NCBI GenBank assembly: GCA_034440575.1
Contig: JAOTOL010001604.1
Location: forward strand, 565,001 to 629,000
DNA: 64,000 bases
Direction of reading: 5' to 3'
From: Imbricaverruca yamaguchii
Taxonomy: Eukaryota > Arthropoda > Thecostraca > Neoverrucidae
Shown here: piece after piece, positions 9,988-22,322 of the stretch
How positions within the stretch are numbered: position 1 is the first letter of the stretch
Layout: the number at the start of each line of letters is the position of its first letter
Translations under genes and position numbers: made by a program
Notes under the pieces: generated by a model
The model's database searches: none
Seen by the model: the letters and a program-made list of their open reading frames with translations, nothing else
Told to the model about the DNA's origin: nothing

Positions 9988-10351
9988 ATTCCACCAAGGA
10001 CAAGGACGCAAACGCGTCCTCTAGGAAGGAGGGAGAGCGCCACAAGAAAAAAGACGAGGGAAGTGGAAAGAAAAAGGAAAGGAAAAGATCGAAGAGCGAC
10101 AAGAAGAAGAACGACGAAGAAGATAAGCCGAAGACTAGCAAAGTGGATGAGAGAAAACCAGCTGAGCAGTCTGATAAAAAAACCGAACCAGTCTCCAAAC
10201 TCGCAGAACAGGAACCGGCAAAACCTGAACTGGTGAAATCGGAGGCCGACCTAGATTTGGACGACGAGTTTCTGTACGGAGACAGCAAGGATTTGATCGA
10301 CACTGATGCGCTGGATAAAGAAGATGACTACGACCCATCTGAACCCACCAA
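9988..10351 (+). CDS. SR-rich nuclear protein, exon 4 with acidic motif
   Basis: The acceptor is TTCCCCAG|A at 9988, phase 1. The exon encodes residues 208-329. A Lys-rich stretch (ERHKKKDEGSGKKKERKRSK) resembles nuclear localisation sequence. It is followed by an acidic/proline region with DLDLDDEFLYGD at residues 295-306 and KEDDYDPSEPTK at the end. Short acidic motifs with L-Y-G-D occur in several RNA-processing factors as docking sites, but a partner here is only a guess. The donor is ACCAA|GTAAGT at 10352, phase 2. Confidence 0.88.
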
Positions 10352-10544
10352 GTAAGTCCTACATGCATTCGCATGTCACCAGTGCCGTGTTGGCCATGTC
10401 GATGTTTGCATCCTCGTTGACATTTCCTCTCCAGAAATGGTTTTGGGGACGAGTAGTCTAGGAGTAATCATCCAAGCGCAATCGAAAATACAGCAAAATA
10501 CTCTAATACAAATCGAAAATACAAAATACAAGCACAATCGAAAG

Positions 10545-10655
10545 ATTGTGGGTTGGAGTCTCACCTGTCGCTACTCTTCTCCCGCGACCAATCGGCGTGA
10601 GTGATTGGCGACGGTACGTGACTCAACGGTGGACGTGGCGTAAAAATACGTTAAC
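10545..10655 (+). mobile_element. tRNA-derived SINE fragment, family S1 (intron 4)
   Basis: A decayed B-box-like GTGGGTTGGAGTCTCAC is followed by the conserved body CGACCAATCGGCGTGAG..TTGGCGAC and GTGGCGTAAAA. The same body occurs in the copies at about 15047 and 25500. The tRNA head upstream of the B box is missing or replaced. Confidence 0.65.
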
Positions 10656-11335
10656 GATCATATAGATATTATCACGGGTGCGAATTGTGCACGTTCGGCG
10701 CGTACTGGGCGGATATTTGGCAGGTACTGGCGATGCACTTGTATCCCCATTTGTTGTATCAAATCACGGTGTTGTGGACCTGCCCAACCCGACCCTAGGC
10801 GTTTCCGGTGTTGTGTGGCACTGTTGCTGTGGGTTGGCATCCAACAGTTGCCGGTACAGAATGGCATTGTGTATGCGCTGGGACTGTCTAGTTGTATATG
10901 TGCAGGCTGGCTGAAGGTGAGTGGGACAAGCTGCTGGTCTTCGCCGTTTGGGGAGGTTTGTGTCCGGCCGGTTGATGGTGTGTGTGGGGGCTCAGTGTAA
11001 CCCTATTCATCTTCGGTTTGCTGTCATTGTGAGTAATTGTTGCATTCTGGGATATTAAGGTGTATAAAGGATGTCAAATTGTATATTTACACTTTCTTTC
11101 AAGCTCTTTAGTACAAGCACAACCTGATATAGTGTTCACCATCTCTGTATATGCTTCAATCCGAATGGAATTAATTTTGATTACGTCGTATATATAGTGT
11201 ATCTTTCGGATGAATTTGAAATTGGATTATGATACATGTAAATGAAGAAGAAAATGCATATGCTGTAAGTATTTAACCAATTGCGTGCCCTTTTGTCAGA
11301 TTTCTGAATCACACTGGTGGGGTTGGCTAATTTGC
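10656..11335. other. Intron 4 segment, unassigned
   Basis: Single-copy-looking intronic DNA, GT-rich at the left and AT-rich at the right. No exon has compatible phase and motif content here. Confidence 0.35.
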
Positions 11336-11339
11336 GGCG

Positions 11340-11640
11340 CTGGCTGACGTCTGACTGAAGCCTGAAGGTGTGAGAGGCTAGCCGGAGGGGGACTGGCTGC
11401 AGACCTTGTGGCTGGGTGAAGCCTGAAGGCGTGACAGGCTAGCCGGAGGGGGACTGGGTGCTGGTCTTTGAGGTTGGCTGAAGCCTGAAGGCGTGTGGGG
11501 CTAGCTGGATGGGGACTGGGTGGTGGTCTTTGAGGCTGGCTGAAGCCTGAAAACGTGTGAGGCTAGCTTGAGGGGGACTGGTTGCTAGTCTTTGGGCTGG
11601 CTGATGGAGTGTGGGGATGGCTGAAGCATGACTTAAGCAT
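11340..11640. repeat. ~64-bp tandem repeat, 4-5 copies (intron 4)
   Basis: GGCTGAAGCCTGAAGGCGTG, GGCTAGCCGGAGGGGGACTG and a variable GGTCTTTGAG segment repeat in tandem with moderate divergence. The last unit grades into the shorter GGCTGATGG array to the right, suggesting that the short array budded from this unit. Confidence 0.85.
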
Positions 11641-11739
11641 GCAGATGTGTGGGGCGGGAGATGGTTGGTGGTTGGTGTGACCTGCTAAAAGTGGGTGGGC
11701 TGGAGGATGGTTTGCGTGGTACTGGCTGCAGGTATGTGG

Positions 11740-13605
11740 GGGCTGGCCAATGGTGGGTGTGTCTGGCTGATGGTGGGTGTGTCTGGCTGATGGTGGATGG
11801 GTTGGCTGATGGTGGGTGTGGTTGGCTGATGGTGGGTGTGTCTGGCTGATGGTGGGTGTGGTTGGCTGATGGTGGATGGGTTGGCTGATGGTGGATGGGT
11901 TGGCTGATGGTGCGTGGGCTGGCTGATGGTGGATGGGTTGGCTGATGGTGGGTGTGGTTGGCTGATGGTGGGTGTGGTTGGCTGATGGTGTGTGTGGTTG
12001 GCTGATGGTGGATGGGTTGGCTGATGGTGTGTGTGGTTGGCTGATGATGGATGGGTTGGCTGATGGTGGATGGGTTGGCTGATGGTGCGTGGGCTGGCTG
12101 ATGGTGGATGGGTTGGCTGATGGTGGGTGTGTCTGGCTGATGGTGGGTGTGGTTGGCTGATGGTGGGTGTGGTTGGCTGATGGTGGGTGTGGTTGGCTGA
12201 TGATGGATGGGTTGGCTGATGATGGATGGGTTGGCTGATGGTGGATGGGTTGGCTGATGGTGCGTGGGCTGGCTGATGGTGGGTGTGGTTGGCTGATGGT
12301 GTGTGTGGTTGGCTGATGGTGGATGGGTTGGCTGATGGTGTGTGTGGTTGGCTGATGATGGATGGGTTGGCTGATGGTGGATGGGTTGGCTGATGGTGCG
12401 TGGGCTGGCTGATGGTGGGTGTGTCTGGCTGATGGTGGGTGTGGTTGGCTGATGGTGTGTGTGGTTGGCTGATGGTGGGTGTGGTTGGCTGATGGTGTGT
12501 GTGGTTGGCTGATGATGGATGGGTTGGCTGATGGTGGATGGGTTGGCTGATGGTCCGTGGGCTGGCTGATGGTGGATGGGTTGGCTGATGGTGTGTGTGG
12601 CTGGGTGATGGTGGGTGTGGTTGGCTGATGGTGGGTGTGGTTGGCTGATGGTGGGTGTGGTTGGCTGATGGTGGATGGGTTGGCTGATGGTGCGTGGGCT
12701 GGCTGATGGTGGATGGGTTGGCTGATGGTGGGTGTGGTTGGCTGATGGTGGATGGGTTGGCTGATGGTGGGTGTGGTTGGCTGATGGTGTGTGTGGTTGG
12801 CTGATGGTGGATGTGTCTGGCTGATGGTGTGTGTGGCTGGCTGATGGTGGGTGTGTCTGGCTGATGGTGGGTGTGGTTGGCTGATGGTGGGTGTGGTTGG
12901 CTGATGGTGTGTGTGGTTGGCTGATGGTGGATGGGTTGGCTGATGGTGTGTGCGGTTGGCTGATGGTGGGTGGGTTGGCTGATGGTGTGTGTGGTTGGCT
13001 GATGGTGCGTGGGCTGGCTGATGGTGGATGGGTTGGCTGATGGTGGGTGTGGTTGGCTGATGGTGGATGGGTTGGCTGATGGTGGGTGTGGTTGGCTGAT
13101 GGTGGGTGTGGTTGGCTGATGGTGTGTGTGGTTGGCTGATGGTGGATGTGTCTGGCTGATGGTGTGTGTGGCTGGCTGATGGTGGGTGTGTCTGGCTGAC
13201 GGTGGGTGTGGTTGGCTGATGGTGGGTGTGGTTGGCTGGTGGTGTGTGTGGTTGGCTGATGGTGGATGGGTTGGCTGATGGTGGATGTGTCTGGCTGATG
13301 GTGTGTGTGGCTGGGTGATGGTGGGTGTGTCTGGCTGATGGTGGGTGTGGTTGGCTGATGGTGGATGGGTTGGCTGATGGTGTGTGCGGTTGGCTGATGG
13401 TGGGTGGGTTGGCTGATGGTGGGTGTGGCTGGCGATGGTGGGTGTGGTTGGCCGATGGTGGGTGTGGTTGGCCGATGGTGCGTGGGTTGGCTCATGTTGG
13501 GTGTGGTTGGCTGATGGTGGGTGTGGTTGGCCGATGGTGGGTGGGTTGGCTGATGGTGGGTGGGTTGGCTGATGGTGGGTGTGGCTGGCCAAAACCTGAC
13601 CTAAG
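11740..13605. repeat. 19-20 bp minisatellite GGTTGGCTGATGGTGGGTGT, about 95 copies (intron 4)
   Basis: Nearly 1.9 kb of tandem units. The variants are mixed along the array (ggatgggtt, gggtgtggtt, gtgtgtggtt, gcgtgggct, gggtgtgtct), and blocks of several variants recur as higher-order repeats. The minus strand has no stops in two frames, giving artefactual His/Pro/Thr/Gln/Ser polypeptides of about 620 and 640 codons. These are not genes: they start and end at the array edges and lie in an intron. Confidence 0.95.
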
Positions 13606-13773
13606 TCCAAAGATATGGGCGCTAGCTGAGGGTGTGTAATATCGTGACAATTTCAGCATGGGCACCGGACTGACCGCGCGTCATGAGACGTGGCCGTGAC
13701 AAGGGATAGCCTGGCAGTCGCACGTGGTGTGTATGTGTGTGTGCGTGTGTACACACGACACCCTCTTCGCCAG

Positions 13774-13863
13774 GGAGCCGATCATCTGTGCCACGAGCAC
13801 AAACGGCGACAAAGACGGCGCAACCGAACACGCCGTCGACACCGAACAGGAGCCCAAAGACAA
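13774..13863 (+). CDS. SR-rich nuclear protein, exon 5
   Basis: A 90-nt exon between TTCGCCAG|G and AA|GTAATG, phase 2 on both sides. The frame kept by the neighbours reads EPIICATSTNGDKDGATEHA then VDTEQEPKDK (residues 329-359), an acidic linker. The other open frame here is Arg-rich but does not match the phase of exon 4. The donor is weaker than its neighbours (GTAATG), so the exon may be alternatively used. Skipping would keep the frame. Confidence 0.68.
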
Positions 13864-14108
13864 GTAATGCCCGTCCGATGCAGCGGACTGCGTTGATTTA
13901 GGCCGATGTTGCTGTTCCGTTCGGCTTCTCCGCGACTATGTGCAGTGTCGTGGTTTTTAGTCGGCGTTCGATGTTGTCACCGGCAGCCGAGCGTGAGCGC
14001 TCTGCGCACCTCTGTGTCCGACCACCGTTTGGTGAGCACGGGTCGGCTGTGATCCTTGTGCGACTGGTGACCGCCTGGTGACCGTCTGGGGTGGGGTGTC
14101 ATCGACAG

Positions 14109-14330
14109 GGCGGCGGAAAAGGCCGACTCCGTGGGCGCGTCGTCGGACCACGCGGAGCCGGACAACAAGTATCTGACCGAGATCGAGCAGCTGCGCCGCC
14201 AGGTGGCCAAGCTCAAGGAAAAGCAGGAGAAGAAGAAGAAAAAGAAGAAGAAGAAGGAGGAGAGGGAGCGGGACAGGAAGGCCCGCAGCAGGAGCTCCTC
14301 CAGCAGTAGCTACCATTCCGACCATGATAG
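14109..14330 (+). CDS. SR-rich nuclear protein, exon 6 with poly-Lys segment
   Basis: The acceptor is CATCGACAG|G at 14109 and the donor ATAG|GTGAGG at 14331, both phase 2, length 222 nt. Residues 359-433 contain a predicted short coiled coil (YLTEIEQLRRQVAKLKEKQE), a run of Lys residues, Glu/Arg-rich sequence and a Ser run (RSRSSSSSSYHSDHDR). Lys-rich plus Ser-rich tracts fit a nuclear-speckle type protein. The exon is symmetric and could be a cassette. Confidence 0.85.
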
Positions 14331-14631
14331 GTGAGGAGGTTGTGGGCGAGAGCCTTCCGGCGTTGTCAGTCACTTCATGTTGCAAACCACAAGCGGCTAA
14401 TGTTGACAGTGGAAGAAAGTGGCAGGTAGCTGCTAGGCAGCTACCTTCGTTAGCTGATGGACGGACTTCCGTTGTTAGGCTAACGCTGCTGCTAACAATG
14501 TCAGCTCACAGGCGGCGCTAGTCATTTCACCTTGCCCTGCCGACCGATGGTCGCTTACGTCATTCGCTGCCGTTACCGCGCTTCACTTGGCTTCGTCTCA
14601 TCTTGCCTGTTCTCTGACGTGCCGTTCGCAG

Positions 14632-14742
14632 GGCCAGGCGTGAGCCTGAGGCGAGAGAGCGGCGCGCCTCCTCTGAGCGCGTGGTACGCATGAACAGCAG
14701 CGAGACGACCGCCGGCGACACCAAGTGGAACCGCTCCGGATG
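14632..14742 (+). CDS. SR-rich nuclear protein, exon 7
   Basis: The acceptor is CCGTTCGCAG|G and the donor GGATG|GTGAGC, phase 2 on both sides, 111 nt. It encodes residues 433-470, Arg/Glu-rich and ending with DTKWNRSGW. The final Trp codon is completed by the first base of exon 8. The downstream intron is 7.6 kb and carries the hAT-like element and the long (CA)n tract. Confidence 0.85.
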
Positions 14743-14790
14743 GTGAGCTGGATGTGTCGCCGGCTCTAGCCGAGTCGGGGCGCACGGTGA

Positions 14791-14798
14791 CCTGGGTC
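14791..14798. other. Left 8-bp target-site duplication CCTGGGTC
   Basis: An exact copy of this 8-mer lies at 20345-20352. The two copies directly abut the ends of the palindromic element. An 8-bp duplication is the hallmark of hAT insertions. Confidence 0.8.
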
Positions 14799-15062
14799 CA
14801 GTGTTGGATTTTCACTTTTCGGTCTTGGATTTGGAGTGTATAATTTTTTGGCTTGCCAAAGTATGGAGTGTATAATCTTGAGAAGCACTATGTTATATGG
14901 TGTATAATTTCCCAGTTTGCCAAATTATGGGGTGTATATTGAAGCACCAAGTAACTGAGTATATGCATTTTATAAATAACGAAGTGTATACATTTTGAAA
15001 AATGCTGTGATGTTTTCTGGAATGAAGAATAAAAACCCAGTGGCCTCGGTAGCTTAGATGGT
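14799..15062 (+). repeat. Block A, left arm of hAT-like palindrome
   Basis: Matches 19601-19865 in reverse orientation. It includes repeated GTGTATAATTT phrases and ends inside the head of the S1 SINE (CCTCGGTAGCTTAGATGG), which is present in both arms. Confidence 0.8.
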
Positions 15063-15190
15063 GGAGCGTGGGACTCGAATCTCGCGGCCGGCGGCATTTG
15101 CAGAGTCCACCCACGACCAATCGGTGTGATATAGGTTGGCGACGCTATACAACCTTGCGGTTGAATGCGTCGTAAAATATCCCGATAATT
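15047..15190 (+). mobile_element. tRNA-derived SINE, family S1, copy inside the hAT-like element
   Basis: A box GGTAGCTTAGATGGTGG and B box GGGACTCGAATCTCG are recognisable. The family body CCACCCACGACCAATCGGTGTG follows as CCACCCACGACCAATCGG and the tail GAATGCGTCGTAAAA. Only the first 18 or so bases of this SINE remain in the right arm, so the SINE predates the loss there. Confidence 0.75.
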
Positions 15191-16309
15191 TTTATTATTC
15201 AAGAATAAAATGCCTTCAAGTCATTTGTTAGGTTCTTATCATAGTGTCTCACAGACAACCAGATGGGGTCCACCACACATCGTCGTCTGAAGTCATCCAC
15301 GTTACGTGAATGACTTATAAGGCAACTTCCTGAGCAATGGTAGAGAAAATAATCACAAAATTATACTTATTCGATTTCAACCAAGTTCATATAGCAATAC
15401 CTGCCACTCCTAGGATACCAACACCGCACAACTAATACAAATTCACAACATACCGAGAGAGCAGGACGTTCGTGCACCGGCTGGGTCTAAAATGGGAGGG
15501 TCTAAAATGTTACTTCGGGATATGGGTTTCGGAATATATAATGGTTTAAGGAAAGTTATACTAAAACAATCCGTCTAAAATATTTTATTCTCTCGACGAT
15601 TAAATTTCCTTTCTTTCAAATGAGATAGCTGAAAAATATTCAAGTCAATTCTTATTAATATTAAATATATTTCGATGCACTTTTTGGTTCATGTCTGGAA
15701 TGCTTAGTGGAAGCAAGGAATGACTTGGAAGGCTGAAAAGCGACTAGACGGGCGGGCAAATTGCCGCTGGAAAACAGACTATCGTCACGGACAAGCGGAA
15801 ATTAGCGTCTCATTCCGCACCATGATTGCTATGAAATACCAAAAATTGAAAATAAGTTAGAGAAAACTGCCAAGAGAATTACAGGGAACTTTTTCTCAAT
15901 TAATAATAATCAGGATTATGGGAAGAAATTAATAATTGGATCAGAATGAGGTTTATAAGAGTGTAGAGGATTAGGTCAACACACGTAAATCTGTATTTGT
16001 CCGGAGTGGGGAAACCTCGCGGTCGGAGTGGCATGAATACAACTATTCCCGCTTGTTGATGAAATTCGGAAACAATATAAGTCATGAAATCGAAAGAAGG
16101 TGAAATTTCTGGTTCTATGGATCTTCATTTTGGAGCAAAGTGTTAGCAGGTTTTAGGAACGTTTTGGTACCATTACGGCAATTTTCATGGGGAAACTCGT
16201 CCAGATATCTTTTATGTATATCGCTCCTGACTGCTTAATAATATAAATATGAACGGTTTTATCCATCCCAATTGATGCAGAACATATCATTCTTCAAGGA
16301 ACCAAGAAG
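15191..16309. other. Left-arm-only segment of the hAT-like element
   Basis: AT-rich sequence with no counterpart in the right arm. Its right part (from about 15980) aligns with the older copy in intron 2, so it is ancestral element sequence lost from the right arm rather than a new insertion. Confidence 0.55.
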
Positions 16310-17722
16310 AAATGCATTATCCTTGGCTTTTCGTGGCAATGGTTTAAATAGCTCCGGCTGGAGTGGGAGACGGAGAGCGGTGAACTCATTGAATCCAAGA
16401 ACGGATCATCCTACGCGGTCGGGCTGGTAAAGGTGAATTCTTATATTTGGTTAGCGGAGCGTAGTGGTTTTTTTACTCAACGAAGGATTTTCTTTAAAGC
16501 TCTTCGCCGGAATTGACTGCGTGTTTGGCTCGAGGTATGAGAGTTTGTAATATCTGACTTTGTAGGTACCTACCTACTTACCTATATCAAATATCTTCGC
16601 GGTAACTCGAGTTATTAATTTGGATAAACCAAAGCTGTAGGCTTATGTTGTGTGACGGGATATTTTCAGATAATACAAGGAGCAGGACATGATAATATTA
16701 ATTGCTGCGCTGTTTTGCCCACAAGCGTAGTAATGAACAAAACTGATTGCTTTGATTTTGTCTGGAAAATCCTGTTTTCACTTTCCACATTTTGAAGCGT
16801 GAATGTTTTTCTTTCAAAATGGGGGCTGGGCCTCTTCAGTGCACATTGACTGCAGATATTATAGATATGCATGCATTCAAGCATTATTTGTGCATTCATG
16901 ATATGTTCAGGGAATTGTTAGGTGCATCCTGTCCCCATTCTCCATTGAATGCCATTATACTTTTAACATTTCTGGTCTCTGTCTTTCTGAATGGACAAAT
17001 TTGCAATTTAAGGTGATTTGATTTCTTGAAATTTAATTTTTGTGCAATGATTATGAATGTGTTCATAATGTAGGTACTTACATGATGCGACCACACATTT
17101 TTTTTGGCAAGTGCAGTTGGGTAGCAAAATGACACCAAAAAAAGTTTCTTGGGTTTGGTTGGGAAATATACCATGAAATGTAGTGTTAAAAATGAAGAAA
17201 AAGCTGCAGCCTAACTGGATGCAAGAAAGCCTTTTTTAATATAAATTTTCCAAGCAATTTTTTCCTTCCAGAAATCAAAAGTAAATGGCCTATTTTAACC
17301 AAACAGCCTATGCTAGCCTGAGTGTTTTTTGTTTAATTGAAAAACTTCTTTTTTATAATCCTGAATTATTCCGAAAAGAATTTGATAAATGGATAACTTA
17401 CAAAAAAAATATAGCATAACTTAGCCAAAACTAATACCTTTGTATGCTTCATGGAGGTAAAATGTGTGTAAAACGTGTGGAAAAGTAATAGTGCCTATGA
17501 AAATTCCTATGCTGTGGCAAAACATGGCTCATATCCACCAGTATTTTGGGGATTTGGGGAAAGTGCTACACTTTGTGGCTTACCAGTTGTGTGGATGCCA
17601 CTCTAGCTCTTGGTGTTCATCCACACATTCTTCTGGGCACATCTGGACTGTTCTGAGGTTTGTCCACAGATGGAGAACATACACATGAATGCATTGGTGG
17701 CTGTTTATTAATTCACCTGCAC
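16310..17722 (+). repeat. Block B, left arm of hAT-like palindrome
   Basis: About 1.4 kb, repeated in reverse at 18208-19600 with high similarity (scattered substitutions and small indels). The arms end at the GTTTATTAATTCACCTGCAC phrase on the left and its complement on the right. No coding capacity recognised. Confidence 0.8.
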
Positions 17723-18207
17723 TCAGCGTTGGAAAAGTGGCCCTTTTTTGGAACTTTTGCAATCCAAAGAATTATACACTCCGGAAAAAATACACTCGTG
17801 CATTGCTGGATGAAGACATACTTAACTAGCAAGACAGCTAGATGTCATTATACAATAGTGATAACTTGGGTGGAGAGGAAGATTCAGTCATACTGGGTCC
17901 CCTACCACATGAAGTTTCCAGTATAATTGAGGATAATACACATTTGTTACTTCGGGTCATCTGTAGGCACATTCCAAGAGGAGGCAGGAGTGGAGCCGAA
18001 AATGGGATGCCAGCCAGATTGGAAGAATATCAGTTTGCTAGCATGCACAAGTACAACATATGTCAATGGATGGCAAAATATGGATCACTGCAGTCTGAAT
18101 ATGATCTTAATGCCACTGAACATTCCATATTTCACAACATTCCATCTTCCATATCATTCCATAACATTCCATTTGTGCATGTGCGATTTCTGGTGAGGTG
18201 CAGGTGA

Positions 18208-19865
18208 ATTAATAAACAGCCACCAATGCATTCATGTGTATGTTCTCCATTTGTGGACAAACCTCAGAACAGAGTCCAGATGTGCCCAGAAGAATGTATG
18301 GATGAACACCAAGAGCTAGAGTGGCATCCACACAACTGGTAAGCCACAAAGTGTAGCACTTCCCCCAAATCTCCAAAATACTTGTGGATATGAGCCATGT
18401 TTTGCTACAGCATTGGAATTGTCATGGGCGCTATTACTTTTCCACACATGTTTTACACACATTTTGCCTCCATGAAGCATACAAAGGTATTAGGTTTGGC
18501 TAAGTTATGCTATATTATTTTTTTGTAAGTTATCCATTTATCAAATTCCTTTCGGAATCATTCAGGATTATAAAAAACGTTTTTGAATTTTAAAAAGGAC
18601 TCGGGCTAGCATAGGCTGTTTGGTTAGAATAGGCCATGTACTATTAATTTGTTAAAGGAAAAATTGCTTAGAAAATTTGTATTAAAAAAAGGCTTTCTTG
18701 CATCCAGTTAGGCCGCAGCTTTTTCTTCATTTTTAACATCACATTTCATGGTATATTTCCCAACCAAACCTGAGCCACTTTTTTGGTGTCATTTTGCTAC
18801 CCAACTGCACTTTGTCAAAACAATGTGTGGTCACCTCATGTAAGTACCTACATTATGAACACATTCATAATCATTGCACGAAAAATAAATTTCAACAAAT
18901 CAAATCACCTTAAACTGCAAATTTGTCCATTCAGAAAGTCACAGACCAGAAATGTTAAAAGTATAATGGTATTCAATGGAGAATGGGGACAGGATGCACC
19001 TAATAATTCCTGAACATTTCATGAATGCACAAATAATGCTTGAATGCATGCATATCTATAATATCTGCAGTCAATGTGCACTGAAGAGGCCCAGCCCCCA
19101 ATTTGAAAGAAAAACATTCACGCTTCAAAATGTGGTGAGTGAAAACCAGATTTTCCAGACAAAAGCAAAACAATCAGTTTTTTTTCTTCATTTCTACGCT
19201 TGTCGGCAAAACATCGCAGCAATTAATATTATCATGTCCTGCTCCTTGTATTATCTGAAGATATCCCGTCACACAACACAAGCTTACAGCTTTGGTTTAT
19301 CCAAATCAATAACTCGAATTACCGCGAAGATCTTTGATATAGGTAAGTAGGTAGGTACCTACATAGTCAGATAATACAACCTCTCATACCTCGAGCCAAA
19401 CACGCAGTCAATTCCATCCGGATAGCAGCGCAGAGCTTTAAATAAAATCCTTCGTTGAATAAAAAAAAAACACTACGCTCCGCTAACCAAATATAGGAAT
19501 TCGCCTTCACCAGCCCGACCGCGTTCTTCGATTCACTGAGTTCACCGCTCTCCATCTCCCACTCCGGCCGGAGCTATTTGAACCATTGCCACGAAAAGCC
19601 ATCTAAGCTACCGAGGCCCCTGGGTTTTTATTCTTCATTCCAGGAGACATAACTGCATTTTTCAAAATTTATACACTTCGTTATATATAAAATGTATATA
19701 CTTCGTTACTTGGTACTTCAACATACACCCCATAATTTGGCAAACTGGGAAATTATACACCCCATAACATAGTGCTTCTCAAGATTATACACTCCATACT
19801 TTGGCAAGCCAAAAAATTATACACTCCGAATCCAAGACCGAGAAGTGAAAATCCAACACTGCCTG
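18208..19865 (-). repeat. Blocks B' and A', right arm of hAT-like palindrome
   Basis: The reverse complement of blocks A and B. The A'-B' junction at about 19600 is a direct join CATCTAAGCTACCGAGG to the GCCACGAAAAG phrase, lacking about 1.25 kb that is present in the left arm. Confidence 0.8.
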
Positions 19866-19867
19866 CA

Positions 19868-20344
19868 CTTCACCAGATATCACACATACACAAATGGAAT
19901 GTTATGGAATGATATGGAAGATGGAATGTTATGAAATGTGGAATGTTCAGTGGCATTAAGATCATATTCAGACTGCAGTGATCCATATTTTGCCATCCAT
20001 TGACATCTGTTGTACTTGTGCATGCTAGCAAACTGATATTCTTCCAATCTGGCTGGCATCTCATTTTCGGCTCCACTCCTGCCTCCTCTTGGAATGTGCC
20101 TACAGATGACCCGAAATAACAAATGTGTATTATCCTCAATTATACTGGAAACTTTATGTGGTAGGGGACCCAGTATGACTGAATCTTCCTCTCCACCCAA
20201 GTTATCATTATTGTATAATGATATCTAGCTGTCTTGCTAGTTAAGCATGTCTTCATCCAGCAATGCAAGGAGTGTATTTTTTTCCAGAGTGTATAATTCT
20301 TTGGATTGCAAAAGTTCCAAAAAAGGGCCACTTTTCCAACGCTG
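19868..20344 (-). repeat. Block C', inverted copy of the palindrome's central block
   Basis: Closely matches 17725-18205 in reverse. It includes the ATGGAATGTTATGGAATGAT phrase and the terminal CAGCGTTGGAAAAGTGG. Its outer end is the element terminus, next to the CCTGGGTC duplication. Confidence 0.78.
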
Positions 20345-20352
20345 CCTGGGTC
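20345..20352. other. Right 8-bp target-site duplication CCTGGGTC
   Basis: Identical to 14791-14798 and directly adjacent to the right terminus of the element. Confidence 0.8.
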
Positions 20353-22072
<1,720 letters not shown>

Positions 22073-22322
22073 CCATCACCAGGGCACGGCATCTATTCAT
22101 ATGCGGTTCCGATGCGATACACCTTATAATTTTAACAATGCACGTGTCCTGGGTATGCTCATGGTCCTATTATAATGCGACCAGATGGTCTTGTGCTCGC
22201 CGGTGATAGAGACACAGAACAAAGAACGACACGGCAACACAGTAGCGATCTGTGCAGAGCCCAGCTGCTGCTGACTTCCAACCTTGGGCGCCGGCGGTGT
22301 CTGACGTCCCGTGTATTCACAG

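Larger units (their letters stand above)
14799..20344. mobile_element. 5.5-kb palindromic hAT-like non-autonomous (foldback) element in intron 7
   Basis: The left end starts CAGTGTTGGATTTTCAC. The right end, read inward, starts CAGCGTTGGAAAAGTGG. The CAGnGTTGG form and the 8-bp duplication CCTGGGTC on both sides fit the hAT superfamily. Internally, blocks A (14799-15062) and B (about 16310-17722) are repeated in reverse as B' (about 18208-19600) and A' (about 19601-19865). Block C (about 17725-18205) sits between the arms, and a second inverted copy C' (19868-20344) forms the right end. A CAGCGTTGG terminus also starts block C at 17726, so more than one element or a rearranged tandem is involved. 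No transposase domain (RNase H-like hAT or BED zinc finger) is visible, so mobilisation would be in trans. Confidence 0.78.

Noticed and set aside
11633..13610. Two minus-strand open frames of about 620-640 codons, His/Pro/Gln/Ser/Thr-rich
   Set aside because: They coincide with the edges of the 19-20 bp minisatellite and exist in two frames at once, which real coding sequence rarely does.
13690..13896. Arg-rich plus-strand frame through exon 5
   Set aside because: It does not match the phase of exons 4 and 6. The alternative frame does, and keeps a continuous 906-residue product.
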